Below are positions 48,356 through 56,369 of a DNA stretch of 64,000 nucleotides, in pieces. The notes under the pieces were generated by a model, which saw nothing but the letters and a program-made list of their open reading frames with translations, was not told the DNA's origin and did no database searches. How positions within the stretch are numbered: position 1 is the first letter of the stretch; each line of letters starts with the position of its first letter. The stretch comes from an uncultured Bacteroidales bacterium (GTDB lineage Bacteria; Bacteroidota; Bacteroidia; Bacteroidales; F082). The position numbers and the translations under genes were made by a program. The stretch is taken from the NCBI GenBank assembly GCA_900318465.1, contig ONKQ01000001.1:62001-126000 (forward strand), read 5' to 3'.

Positions 48356-48724
48356 TTAATTCATCTTATTCCACTGATGATACCCACCCGAAGGGCAGTC
48401 AAATGCATTGGGCAACTTTGAGGCGTACAACAGAATGCCACATTTCTTGCATTGATAGACATCGGTGCCTATCGGACATAAATCTTGCCAATTGTGGTAG
48501 CCTCCAGCAGTGCATCCCAAAGGAGATGGGGCGTTCTTGCTTTCAACGAGAAGACCGCATTTCTTGCATCGGTAGTTTTCGCAACCGACTTCGCCGAGGT
48601 CGTTCCAGTCGTGGTAGTTTCCAGCCCGACAATTGAACGCGTTGGGCTGTCGCTCTGTTTTAATCAGTATGCCACATTTCTTGCATTGATAGTTGTTCAT
48701 AGGCGGCCAAATCGGATTTTGCAT
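48356..48724 (-). CDS. Triple zinc-ribbon repeat protein
   Basis: 122 residues made of three near-identical units of about 37 residues: YxCKKCGxLx..., PxxxxC.xGxYHxWxxL. Each has two Cys in CKKCG, a third Cys and a His, so each probably binds one zinc. There is no catalytic domain. ATG 48724 is chosen because a -7 box (TACCTTTG, 48754-48761, minus strand) lies 30 bp upstream; 48700 is the alternative. It is not recognised beyond the repeat. Confidence 0.7.
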   Translation of the reverse strand: MQNPIWPPMNNYQCKKCGILIKTERQPNAFNCRAGNYHDWNDLGEVGCENYRCKKCGLLVESKNAPSPLGCTAGGYHNWQDLCPIGTDVYQCKKCGILLYASKLPNAFDCPSGGYHQWNKMN

Positions 48725-48801
48725 TAGGCATAAAGCCAATATGATATTTGCAGCAAAGGTAAACATTTCTATGAAACAAACAGGGGTAGATAAAAATGTA
48801 A

Positions 48802-49464
48802 TTATTTGGCTATCCAGTATTCCCTCAATAGTCTTTCGAACTTCTGTTTCCCGTTTCCATTTCTGTGATGCCATGAGGCTGGATGATTGACGAAATCAAT
48901 CGGGATAGTATAAGACAATCCATTCGATTCCAAGTACTTCATAAATTCAAAGTGTGCATATTTACTGACGAATATAACCACATCAGGACAGTCAAGGTCG
49001 ATAATTCCACATAATGCGCTACCTGCCACATCACGGTCTAATTGGGTGCAGTCTTTTTTGAATGATCTATTGTTTTTCCTCACCGTGGCCGGACGCAGAA
49101 AATAATTATAGAACATGGCTTCCTCATAGACATGCTCACAAAGTTTTTCGTTCAACACTTCATTCATGGATTTGTATAACCTATCAAAAGTCTTATACCC
49201 TTTGAAGTTGCTTACATCTTTCTTCTTTCCTTCTGGTATCAAATGTTGTCTGTCCGCTCCCGAGTACCACGCTTGTGAATCCTTAAACACGCTGTCGACA
49301 TCATTCTCAAAGTAGTTGCTTTCCCCAACTATCAACAGCTTTTTATGCTTCTTGCTGTTCCAATAATTGTCCAAAGAAGCAGGAACGAGTTCGAGAAATC
49401 TTACGAAGACGCCCTCCTTGACAATTGAGCCTTTACCGATGTTTGAATACCTGTTGTTTTCCAT
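48802..49464 (-). CDS. Possible uracil-DNA-glycosylase-superfamily protein
   Basis: 220 residues. The strand-loop KKLLIVGESNYF near 45, the strand DCPDVVIFVSKYAHFEFMKYL and the loop FVNHPASWHHRNGNGKQKFERLL near the C-terminus follow the order expected of UDG-like folds (substrate loop near the start, H-P-[AS] loop near the end). The sequence is otherwise divergent, so the assignment is tentative. Palindrome copy 3 lies 77 bp upstream. It is in the same orientation as the neighbouring accessory genes. Confidence 0.5.
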   Translation of the reverse strand: MENNRYSNIGKGSIVKEGVFVRFLELVPASLDNYWNSKKHKKLLIVGESNYFENDVDSVFKDSQAWYSGADRQHLIPEGKKKDVSNFKGYKTFDRLYKSMNEVLNEKLCEHVYEEAMFYNYFLRPATVRKNNRSFKKDCTQLDRDVAGSALCGIIDLDCPDVVIFVSKYAHFEFMKYLESNGLSYTIPIDFVNHPASWHHRNGNGKQKFERLLREYWIAK

Positions 49465-49540
49465 ATTTTATTGATTTAATGATGTTTATAGTTTGTTATA
49501 TTTGCCAATTCGACCGTTTTCCGCAGCGAAGAAAACAAAA

Positions 49541-49565
49541 GCCTGTGCCAAATTGAAGCACAGGC
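49541..49565. promoter_or_regulatory. Palindrome family, copy 3
   Basis: A perfect palindrome with arms GCCTGTGC/GCACAGGC and centre CAAATTGAA, followed on the minus strand by TTTTGTTTTCTTCGCTGCG. It could also act as the terminator of the HAD gene ending at 49589. Confidence 0.75.
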
Positions 49566-49588
49566 TTGAGGACAAACGAAAAATGTTC

Positions 49589-50137
49589 CTAACGGTTCAA
49601 AATGTTTATGGCTTCATAGGCCTTTTGGATGGTTAATCCATCGTTTTCATCGGTCAGAACCAAATGTCCCTGCTGACTATGGAAGAAGTTGTTTTCATCG
49701 TCGAGAATGACATATTGGAATGGCGGTGTTGCGTATTTATGCAACCATGCCTGGATTTCGAGTGCTTTAGCATTGCGTTCCGGGACGGACAACATTTCGC
49801 CGCTTTTGGCATCTTTGTATGTAGTGCTCAGAAGGATTGGTGTCATTGAAAACAACTCATCAGGAAGGTTGCGGTCTTTCCATAACGCCTGCATTTTTAT
49901 CCAGCCTTCGTTTCGCCAAGTGGAGGAAAGAATGATCTTACAGCCGGTATGTTCAACAATGTATTTAAGATTGCTGATGGTTTTTGGGTCGAACATGGCA
50001 CCGAACTCGTCATAATGGTCGATGCCTTCTTTTCTTAGCAGTTTAGCAAAACTGGTAGTGTTCAACACGCCATCAAAATCGAGGAAGAGGTATGTTTCGA
50101 TTGCTTGTTTTTTTAGATAGTCTTTAAGCATGGTCAT
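49589..50137 (-). CDS. HAD-domain protein (RNA-repair-associated type)
   Basis: 182 residues with a HAD fold: nucleophile motif YLFLDFDGVLNTTSFAK near 16-26, then KIILSSTWRNEGWIKM and VILDDENNFF. The pattern FLDFDGVLN together with SSTWR matches the HAD domain found in Swiss-army-knife RNA repair proteins, which removes phosphates from RNA ends. It stands alone here without ligase or kinase domains. Palindrome copies lie on both sides. Confidence 0.75.
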   Translation of the reverse strand: MTMLKDYLKKQAIETYLFLDFDGVLNTTSFAKLLRKEGIDHYDEFGAMFDPKTISNLKYIVEHTGCKIILSSTWRNEGWIKMQALWKDRNLPDELFSMTPILLSTTYKDAKSGEMLSVPERNAKALEIQAWLHKYATPPFQYVILDDENNFFHSQQGHLVLTDENDGLTIQKAYEAINILNR

Positions 50138-50177
50138 AATAAAAGCTTATGTATTGCGAACTGCAAAGAAAACAAAA

Positions 50178-50202
50178 GCCTGTGCCAAATCGCAGCACAG
50201 GC
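50178..50202. promoter_or_regulatory. Palindrome family, copy 4
   Basis: Arms GCCTGTGC/GCACAGGC, centre CAAATCGCA, 41 bp before the HAD gene start. It is followed on the minus strand by TTTTGTTTTCTTTGCAG, as at copies 2 and 3. Confidence 0.75.
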
Positions 50203-50230
50203 AATAAAAAACTTCAAAAAAAATCAAACC

Positions 50231-50545
50231 TCAAATCATCCCAGGCCCTTCTATCAACTTCGCGTGGGTATATTTCCCTTCGTTGAAGGTCTCCTTAATG
50301 GTCGTCCCGTCAAGGACATAGTACTCGTCATAGTCCACTCGGTAAACCAAGTATCTCGCGTAGTCAAACAAATCCTTGACCGTTTCCTCAGTGAGTTTCA
50401 CCCATTGGATTCTGGGGTTTTTGTCGGCATACAAGCCTCCCGCAATGAAGGCGTTCACGATGTCGTCCCATTCGTATTCGGTGTGCTCAAAGATGTACCA
50501 ATTATCGACCTTGCAGGCGTGAAAGAATTCGTTGTTCCGTGACAT
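50231..50545 (-). CDS. Small protein of unknown function
   Basis: 104 residues, acidic, soluble: MSRNNEFFHACKVDNWYIFE, then YEWDDIVNAFIAGGLYADKNPRIQW and YLVYRVDYDEYYVLDGTTIKETF. I do not recognise a family. The longer frame to 50632 would overlap the DUF4143 fragment, so ATG 50545 is used. It follows that fragment by 37 bp. Confidence 0.6.
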   Translation of the reverse strand: MSRNNEFFHACKVDNWYIFEHTEYEWDDIVNAFIAGGLYADKNPRIQWVKLTEETVKDLFDYARYLVYRVDYDEYYVLDGTTIKETFNEGKYTHAKLIEGPGMI

Positions 50546-50582
50546 GAGACTCAAATTTTCTATTTTTCCTCTACCTGCCGTT

Positions 50583-51176
50583 TCAATACAAAAACCCGAA
50601 AAGCCACAAAGGGAGTTTGTTGCCAAAGGCATATTCTATGCCATCGGCTGCAATAAATGCGTTCGGCGTTCCCGCGATTTGCTTGCCGTCTTTGCTTTGT
50701 CCTCCTACTTCAATTGTGAATTTCCTGTCAATCAAAAAATCCGCTTGTTTTCCGTATTCCACCTGATGTTTGTACGCCAATTGATTCACAAGGAAAGTCT
50801 CTCGTTGCGTGCCAACCTCAACTTGGGACAGCGCAAGGGCTTGCAACAAATTGGTGTTTTCCAAATAGATCTTGTCGGGCTTTTGCATACGCTTCAAATT
50901 CAACCTGTCACTATACAAAAGGTTGATGAGTTTGGCACGATGAAGATGAGACAAATAACTCAAAATGGTATTACGGTTCAATTCCGCCATTTGTGCCATC
51001 TTGCTGATGTCTACGGCAAAAGGAACTCCACTGCTGAGTACGGCGAGCAAACTGCGCAGTTTCCTCACATTACCCACATCCACTTGTCGGAGTTGGGGCA
51101 ACTCGATTTCCAGAATCAGGCTCACAACTTTCTGCACTTGCGTCAGATAACTTCGTTTAGATTTCGCCGCGAACAT
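50583..51176 (-). pseudogene. DUF4143 ATPase, C-terminal fragment (copy C)
   Basis: About 197 residues equal to the second half of a DUF4143 ATPase. It has the region after the ATP-binding core, the winged-helix part (DISKMAQMAELNRNTILSYLSHLHRAKLINLL), and the C-terminal nuclease-like domain (TQRETFLVNQLAYKH..YGKQADFLIDRKFTIEVGGQSK). The Walker A and B motifs are missing, so the gene has lost about 200 N-terminal codons. Two 33-bp repeats remain directly upstream (51184-51235). The fragment keeps an open frame and a plausible ATG at 51176, so a short product is possible. Confidence 0.75.
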
Positions 51177-51183
51177 ACACGTT

Positions 51184-51235
51184 TTGCTTAATACAATAAG
51201 CATTTTTGAATAAAAATTGCTTAATCCAATAAGCA
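51184..51235. repeat. Direct repeat array C, 33-bp period
   Basis: TTGCTTAATACAATAAGCA at 51184-51202 and TTGCTTAATCCAATAAGCA at 51217-51235, one mismatch apart. Each unit is itself an inverted repeat (TGCTTA..TAAGCA). The array ends 8 bp before the start of the DUF4143 fragment. Confidence 0.85.
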
Positions 51236-51275
51236 AAATCGGTGATATGAAATGTTTTGGAAAAGAACATCCTGA

Positions 51276-52085
51276 TTAAATATTCAATTTCAACTGTATC
51301 TCCTCTACCTGTCGTTTCAGCTCCTGGACGGTTTGCAGAAGTTGCTCCTCGCGGAAGCGGTTCTCGCGCTGCTCGGGCATTTCCGCGCTGATGTAATGCA
51401 CGAATTTCCACACCTCTTTAATATCGGAGGCAGCCAAATCGTAAGGCTGATACAAAGGGTTGAGCGAACTGAGCGTGAGTTTGCTCTCGTGCTCGATTTT
51501 GTTGTCCACGATTTTGAAGACGATGCCGTCGTCTTGCGTGAGCACGATGTACGGCTGGCCGCTGCGGATGTAGGTCCAGTCGAGGACGTACTCGCCCGTG
51601 ACGAAAGAGCCGTCGGGGATGGGCAGCATCGAGTCGCCGCTGATTTGGAAGGTGCGATATTTGCGGTCGCGCGAGAGGAAAGGCATCGTGAACGTCGGCA
51701 GCACCTTGATATATTCGGGGTCGGCGAAGCCCGTGGCATAGCCCGCCTTGGCTTTTTCGCTCACGAGTTCGATGTTCTCGTTGTTGTCGTTATTGACCGT
51801 GGTGGCCAATACGCGCAAATTGCTGCCTTTCAGGTGAACGTCGTAGCCGCGCTCCAATTGCGAGAGTTGGCTCGGGCTGATGCCGCTCAAATCGACTTTC
51901 ACCAAAGTATCGATGGCGATGCCGAAATATTTCGAGAAGGCGACCAAGGCCTCAAGGTTAGGTTCGGAAACGCCGTTTTCATAGCCGCTCAGTGTGGAGC
52001 GCTTCATGTTGAGCGCGAAAGCGATGTCGTCTTGGGTACGATGGCGGTGCTTGCGGAGGAATTTGATGTTGCTGTTGAAGTACAT
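51276..52085 (-). CDS. LexA-like repressor (HTH plus S24 peptidase)
   Basis: 269 residues: an N-terminal XRE-type helix-turn-helix (TQDDIAFALNMKRSTLSGYENGVSEP) and a C-terminal S24 self-cleavage domain. The Ala-Gly cleavage site is at 114-115 (KAKAGYATG), catalytic Ser at 152 (ISGDSMLP) and Lys at 191 (IVFKIVD). The C-terminal 40 residues form a likely coiled coil (EEQLLQTVQELKRQVEEIQLKL). Such proteins repress DNA-damage genes and cut themselves when RecA is activated. It is transcribed divergently from dinB and probably controls it and dnaE2. Confidence 0.9.
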   Translation of the reverse strand: MYFNSNIKFLRKHRHRTQDDIAFALNMKRSTLSGYENGVSEPNLEALVAFSKYFGIAIDTLVKVDLSGISPSQLSQLERGYDVHLKGSNLRVLATTVNNDNNENIELVSEKAKAGYATGFADPEYIKVLPTFTMPFLSRDRKYRTFQISGDSMLPIPDGSFVTGEYVLDWTYIRSGQPYIVLTQDDGIVFKIVDNKIEHESKLTLSSLNPLYQPYDLAASDIKEVWKFVHYISAEMPEQRENRFREEQLLQTVQELKRQVEEIQLKLNI

Positions 52086-52220
52086 ATTGTTGAAGTGTTG
52101 GTTGTTTAACTGTTTAATTGTTGAGATTTCCTTTCGGGAATCTCCCTACAAATCTCATTTGCCTCGAATTCGAGGCATTTGGAGAAATTTTTCTATTTTT
52201 TTTGAACTATATTAGAATAA

Positions 52221-52244
52221 TTGATTAAATTTACGGCGAAATTT
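52221..52244. promoter_or_regulatory. Putative shared damage-response operator, dinB copy
   Basis: TTGATTAAATTTACGGCGAA then ATTT, identical to 60486-60509 in front of dnaE2. It lies in the divergent gap between repressor and dinB, about 76 bp before the dinB start. Confidence 0.6.
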
Positions 52245-52319
52245 ATGATTAAAAACTCGTCAAAAGTACAACTTTTTTGGAACATGCAAGCATTTTTGGC
52301 AAAAAAAGGAGGAAATTTT

Positions 52320-53399
52320 ATGGAAAGGACGATTTTGCACTTGGATTTGGACACTTTTTTCGTGTCGGTGGAGCGGTTGGTGAATCCATCGTTGGAGGGC
52401 AAGCCTGTCATCGTGGGTGGTATGTCCGATCGTGGCGTGGTCTCCACTTGCAGTTACGAGGCACGGCGTTTCGGCGTACATTCGGCTATGCCGATGCGGA
52501 TGGCGCGGCAACTGTGCGGGCAGGCCGTTTTCATCCGTGGCGATATGGAACTCTACAGCCGCTATTCCCGCCTCCATTACCTCGACCTGACGGGCATGGA
52601 TCGCTTCCACGACTGCCAACTGTGGTCGCACGAACTGCGGCAGAAAATCATCAAGGAAACGGGCCTGCCGATTTCGTTCGGACTCTCTGAAAACAAGACC
52701 GTTGCGAAGATTGCCACGGGGCAGGCCAAGCCCAACGGCGAGTTGGAGGTGCCCATACCTTATATTAATAGCTTCCTCGACCCGCTGTCGGTGCAGAAAA
52801 TCCCGATGGTGGGCGAGAAAACCTACACGCTGCTCCGCTCGATGGGCGTGGAGAAAATCGGCACCCTGCGCCGACTGCCGCCCCTTGCGATGGAACGCGC
52901 AATGGGCAAGCACGGCCTCGACATCTGGAAGAAAGCCAACGGGCAAGACAGCACGCCCGTGTGCCCTTACCAAGAGCGGAAGTCCATCAGCAAGGAAAGG
53001 ACGTTTGAGCAAGACACGATTGACGTGGCGGCCATCCGGCAATGCCTGGCGCGGATGGTGGAAAGCCTCGGCTTCGACCTGCGCTCGCAAGTCAAACTGA
53101 CGGGCTGCGTGACGGTGAAAATCCGTTACTCCAACTTCGACACGCACGATATGCAGCAGCGCATCCCTTACACCGCCTTCGACCACGTTTTGCGCGAAAC
53201 GGTGAACAGCATCTTCGACCGCCTCTACAACCGCCGGATGATGATTAGGCTCGTGGGTGTGCGCTTCAGCGAATTGGTGAGCGGTGCGCCGCAACTCGCC
53301 CTGTTCGACGACAACATGGAACTGACGAGCCTGTATTCCGCTGTGGACAGGATAAAAATGCGCTTCGGGGAACAGATTATTCATCGGGCGGCGGGGTGA
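52320..53399 (+). CDS. dinB: Y-family DNA polymerase (DinB/Pol IV type) lacking the SIDE motif
   Basis: 359 residues of a translesion polymerase. The first catalytic motif LHLDLDTFFVSVE is intact, as are GFGLSENKTVAKIATGQAKPNGE-like palm residues, the helix-hairpin-helix (IPMVGEKTYTLLRSMGVEKIGTL) and the little finger (KSISKERTFEQDT..). Between RGDMELYSRYS and YLDLTGMDRF only RLH is left. The roughly 22 residues that normally end in SIDE (the Asp and Glu that bind metal) are missing. As written the enzyme should be inactive. ATG 52320 is chosen from the conserved N-terminus. Confidence 0.9.
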   Translation: MERTILHLDLDTFFVSVERLVNPSLEGKPVIVGGMSDRGVVSTCSYEARRFGVHSAMPMRMARQLCGQAVFIRGDMELYSRYSRLHYLDLTGMDRFHDCQLWSHELRQKIIKETGLPISFGLSENKTVAKIATGQAKPNGELEVPIPYINSFLDPLSVQKIPMVGEKTYTLLRSMGVEKIGTLRRLPPLAMERAMGKHGLDIWKKANGQDSTPVCPYQERKSISKERTFEQDTIDVAAIRQCLARMVESLGFDLRSQVKLTGCVTVKIRYSNFDTHDMQQRIPYTAFDHVLRETVNSIFDRLYNRRMMIRLVGVRFSELVSGAPQLALFDDNMELTSLYSAVDRIKMRFGEQIIHRAAG

Positions 53400-53402
53400 T
53401 TG

Positions 53403-53470
53403 GGGTGCGGCTGCCACGGTGTGACAGCCCTACACGGCTGGCTGTAGGGCTGTCGTATTACGGCAGCCCC
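53403..53470. repeat. Large two-tier hairpin after dinB
   Basis: Inner stem GACAGCCCTACA/TGTAGGGCTGTC (12 bp perfect) inside an outer stem GGCTGCC/GGCAGCC, starting just past the dinB stop. It could terminate dinB or mark the edge of the inserted module. Confidence 0.7.
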
Positions 53471-53503
53471 TGAACTGTCAATAGGTTATTCAACATCCCA
53501 AAC

Positions 53504-53620
53504 TGTAAAATATCGCATTCTGAAAGGTGTGTTTTATGTAAAATATCGTAATCTAAATAGTGAAAAACTGCAAAATATCGCAGTCTGATAGGTGGTTTTT
53601 GTGTAAAATATCGCGTTTTA
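53504..53620. repeat. Direct repeat array B, 32-33-bp period
   Basis: Four units anchored on TG[TC]AAAATATCG at 53504, 53537, 53569 and 53602, with the weaker half TCTGATAGGTG between them. A fainter half unit seems present near 53475. The array ends shortly before the -7 box (TATTTTTG, 53634-53641) of the DUF4143 gene. The part TCTGATAGG is shared with array A. Confidence 0.85.
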
Positions 53621-53670
53621 GAGAAATATTTGCTATTTTTGCAAACTGAAAACCATCAAATTTTGATGCT

Positions 53671-54984
53671 ATGGCACAAACCTCAAATCAATCTAAGGAA
53701 ATTGACAAGCGTATTCTCGAAACAATTCTCGCCGATCAACAAGAAGAATTGGAAGCAAGACGGTCCGAAAAACTTTGCCAGCGCGAGGAAGAGCATTTGA
53801 TTGACTTGAACAGCCCTCAAGCGCAAGTCGTTATTGGGGTGCGAAGAAGTGGCAAATCGACATTGTGCTTTCAAGCGTTGGAACACGCCAAAGTGAAATA
53901 TGCATACGCCGATTTTGACGATGAACGTTTGGATGGATTGGAAGCCAAGCAACTTAACGATGTGCTTGAAGTGCTTTACAAGATTTACGGCAATTTCGAT
54001 TTCCTTTTCCTTGACGAGGTCCAGAATGTTGAAGGATGGCATTTGTTTGTTAACCGAATGTTGAGGAAGAAGATGCGTGTTGTCATCACCGGTTCCAATG
54101 CCAAATTGCTCAGTAGCGAGTTGGCGACACACCTTTCTGGTCGTGCGAAAGAGATACACCTGTATCCTTTTTCATTTGCAGAATACTGCTCGGTGAAAAA
54201 CGTTGACACGGAAAAAAGAACCACCAAGGCAGAGGGGTTCCGTCGCGCAGCCTTCGACAATTATATGAAGGAGGGCGGATTTCCCGAACTTCTTTCCATC
54301 AACGACAACCGAACCTATATCAAAGACTTGGTGGACAACATACTTAAGCGGGATATTGAGCAACGTTACAAAATCACCTACAAGGAAGCGTTTGGCCAAA
54401 TGGCAAACCATCTGTTGAATGTGTCGCCAACCGCAGTGGTGACGACCGACCTTGCAGCAATTTTCCACATCAAATCCGAGCACACGGTAAAAAACTATCT
54501 TTCCTATCTCAAGCAAGCATTTCTGCTCATCGGCATCAAGAAATATGCATCAAAAAGCAAGGTGCGTCTGACCCAAGAAAAGGTGTATGCCGTTGATGTG
54601 GCCCTGATGAACCAAAGGGAAAACGCTTTTGCCGGCGACAACCTCGGATGGAGGCTCGAAACCATAGTGCTTGTCCATCTGCTCCGCAAGTGCAAGGCAA
54701 ACGGATGGGACTTGTACTACCTGAATGAGCGTTCAGGCGAGTGTGACTTCGTAGTGTGTGACGGCAACACGGTGCTTCATGCCATACAAGTGTCATACGA
54801 CATTTCGTCCGACAAAACCCGAAAACGAGAGATTAACGGACTGCTTTTGGCGAACAGGCAAACCAAGTGTGAGAATCTGCTTCTGCTCACTGACCACGAA
54901 TACAACGACATAGAGGAAGACGGACATCACATCTCAATACGGCCGGTTTATGAATGGTGCTGTTATAACGAAAGCGACAAATAG
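53671..54984 (+). CDS. DUF4143-type AAA ATPase (copy B)
   Basis: 437 residues. Walker A GVRRSGKST (56-64), Walker B FLFLDEVQN (111-119), sensor VVITGSNAKLL, a middle winged-helix part (AAIFHIKSEHTVKNYLSYLKQAFLL) and the C-terminal nuclease-like DUF4143 domain with LYYLNERSGECDFVV...IQVSYDI. The E-x-D is present, but the usual final Lys is replaced by Gln-Val, as is common in this family. It lies between the real dinB 3' end and a second dinB 3' end at 55010-55074. Confidence 0.9.
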   Translation: MAQTSNQSKEIDKRILETILADQQEELEARRSEKLCQREEEHLIDLNSPQAQVVIGVRRSGKSTLCFQALEHAKVKYAYADFDDERLDGLEAKQLNDVLEVLYKIYGNFDFLFLDEVQNVEGWHLFVNRMLRKKMRVVITGSNAKLLSSELATHLSGRAKEIHLYPFSFAEYCSVKNVDTEKRTTKAEGFRRAAFDNYMKEGGFPELLSINDNRTYIKDLVDNILKRDIEQRYKITYKEAFGQMANHLLNVSPTAVVTTDLAAIFHIKSEHTVKNYLSYLKQAFLLIGIKKYASKSKVRLTQEKVYAVDVALMNQRENAFAGDNLGWRLETIVLVHLLRKCKANGWDLYYLNERSGECDFVVCDGNTVLHAIQVSYDISSDKTRKREINGLLLANRQTKCENLLLLTDHEYNDIEEDGHHISIRPVYEWCCYNESDK

Positions 54985-55009
54985 TATGTTGTCGGTTTTG
55001 TCTATTTGT

Positions 55010-55074
55010 TCCGCGATGGACAGAATCAAAATGCGCTTCGGTGAGGAAATGATTCATCGGGCGGCGGGGTGATG
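55010..55074 (+). pseudogene. Second copy of the dinB 3' end
   Basis: 65 bp that match 53336-53400 with nine substitutions, mostly synonymous, ending in 22 identical bases that include the stop codon. In the dinB frame it reads SAMDRIKMRFGEEMIHRAAG, stop. No upstream part of a second polymerase is present. Confidence 0.85.
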
Positions 55075-55123
55075 GTTATGGACGCCGCAACTTCAAGTCG
55101 TTTCTGAAATTAGCAACTGCGAG

Positions 55124-56194
55124 TTAGTTGAATTCGTCTTCTGTAGGACTGCTTAAACTTTGCTGCCTGTCTCTTTCGTAAATGGCAATCTCGTCTTTGA
55201 CAACTTTTTCCAGTTCTTGTTTCGGAAGTATCAACTGGTATTCGGCCACGCTTATCGGCTTTCCCATGTCTTCCAACGCCAGTTCCACATCCACATGGTC
55301 TTTCTCCGCACAAAGGATGATGCCGATGGAACGGTTCTCGTCCTCGCCCCGCTCTATCCTGTCGAGAATGGAAAGATAGTAATTCATCTTGCCAGCGTAT
55401 TCGGGCTTGAAGGCTCCAATCTTCAAATCGATGGCCACCAAACAGCGTAGCCCGCGATGGAAGAAAAGCATGTCGACCTTGCTTTCCTTGCCGTTGTACT
55501 CCAATACATGTTGGTTTCCGATGAAGGTAAAGCCTTTGCCAAGTTCCAACAGAAACAGTTTGATCTTTTCGACCAAACGGCGTTCAAGTTCGAGTTCAGC
55601 AATGGGCTCCGTAACCCCGAGAAAGCCAAGATTGTAATTGTCCCTGAATACCTCATTGGCATAATTGGCCTGAAGAACGGGAAGCGTTGTCGAAAAATTG
55701 TTGTCGGGAAGAACGGGCGTTTGGTTTTCGTGCATTTTGAGTTTGATGGCGTTCATCAGCAAATCACGATCCCATCCTTTTGCGATGACTTCGTTTGCAT
55801 AATACAGCACTTGCTCGTCTGTCAAATTGTGTTTTTTGCTAAGCATCAATAAATTATGCGACCATGGCAAAACTGCTACGGCCTGTAGCAGTTTTTCATC
55901 CTTATCCAAATAACGGACATAGAATTTTTTCATGTTCCACAATTGTCGGGGCGAAAGACCCATTGAGGGATACAATTGCTTTAAATCGACGGAAAGCCTT
56001 TCAACAACGCGGTTTCCATAACCACTATCCAGTTTCTTCTCATAAAGCAGTTTACCGATTTCCCAATAAGCGGTGTTGGCAATGCAATTCACGCTTTTTG
56101 CCGCATTTGTACGGGCTTTGTCAATTACAGCAACAGCCTGTCGCAGAATTGAGTTGTATTCGGATTCTTCAATGTGAATGATTTCGGTACTCAT
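55124..56194 (-). CDS. DUF1016 (YhcG-type) PD-(D/E)XK nuclease
   Basis: 356 residues with the two-domain layout of DUF1016 proteins. The helical N-domain reads NTAYWEIGKLL..., SPRQLWNMKKFY and LPWSHNLLMLSK. The C-terminal nuclease reads YNGKESKVDMLFFHRGLRCLVAIDLKIGAFKPEYAGKMNYYLS, where Asp and D-L-K replace the canonical E-x-K. Members are often found in restriction-modification islands. It is the first of four minus-strand accessory genes in this stretch, with its own AT-rich upstream. Confidence 0.9.
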   Translation of the reverse strand: MSTEIIHIEESEYNSILRQAVAVIDKARTNAAKSVNCIANTAYWEIGKLLYEKKLDSGYGNRVVERLSVDLKQLYPSMGLSPRQLWNMKKFYVRYLDKDEKLLQAVAVLPWSHNLLMLSKKHNLTDEQVLYYANEVIAKGWDRDLLMNAIKLKMHENQTPVLPDNNFSTTLPVLQANYANEVFRDNYNLGFLGVTEPIAELELERRLVEKIKLFLLELGKGFTFIGNQHVLEYNGKESKVDMLFFHRGLRCLVAIDLKIGAFKPEYAGKMNYYLSILDRIERGEDENRSIGIILCAEKDHVDVELALEDMGKPISVAEYQLILPKQELEKVVKDEIAIYERDRQQSLSSPTEDEFN

Positions 56195-56369
56195 AATGGC
56201 GGCAAAGTTAGCAAAAGTTTTTGGTTGGTGAATTGCTCACTCAATGAGTTTTGCAAGAAATATGCCTCGTGAATAGGCAACCGTTACCTTGTTTGCTCCA
56301 AAGACCTGCGCAAAGACGGAGAAACCACGCTTGCGCCTGTTTATATGGTGGGGCTGCTGTGAGTTTGCT

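Noticed and set aside
45327..50202. Integron-type cassette array, with the palindromes as attC sites
   Set aside because: The palindromes lack the attC core (GTTRRRY), no integrase is present, and one copy lies in a divergent promoter region.
52260..53417. Minus-strand frame of 385 codons opposite dinB
   Set aside because: Shadow of the polymerase gene, with His/Arg-rich composition and no family features.
53504..53620. Repeat array B as a CRISPR array
   Set aside because: Only four degenerate units, no clean repeat/spacer division, no cas genes, and a position directly before a promoter. A regulatory or module-linked array fits better.
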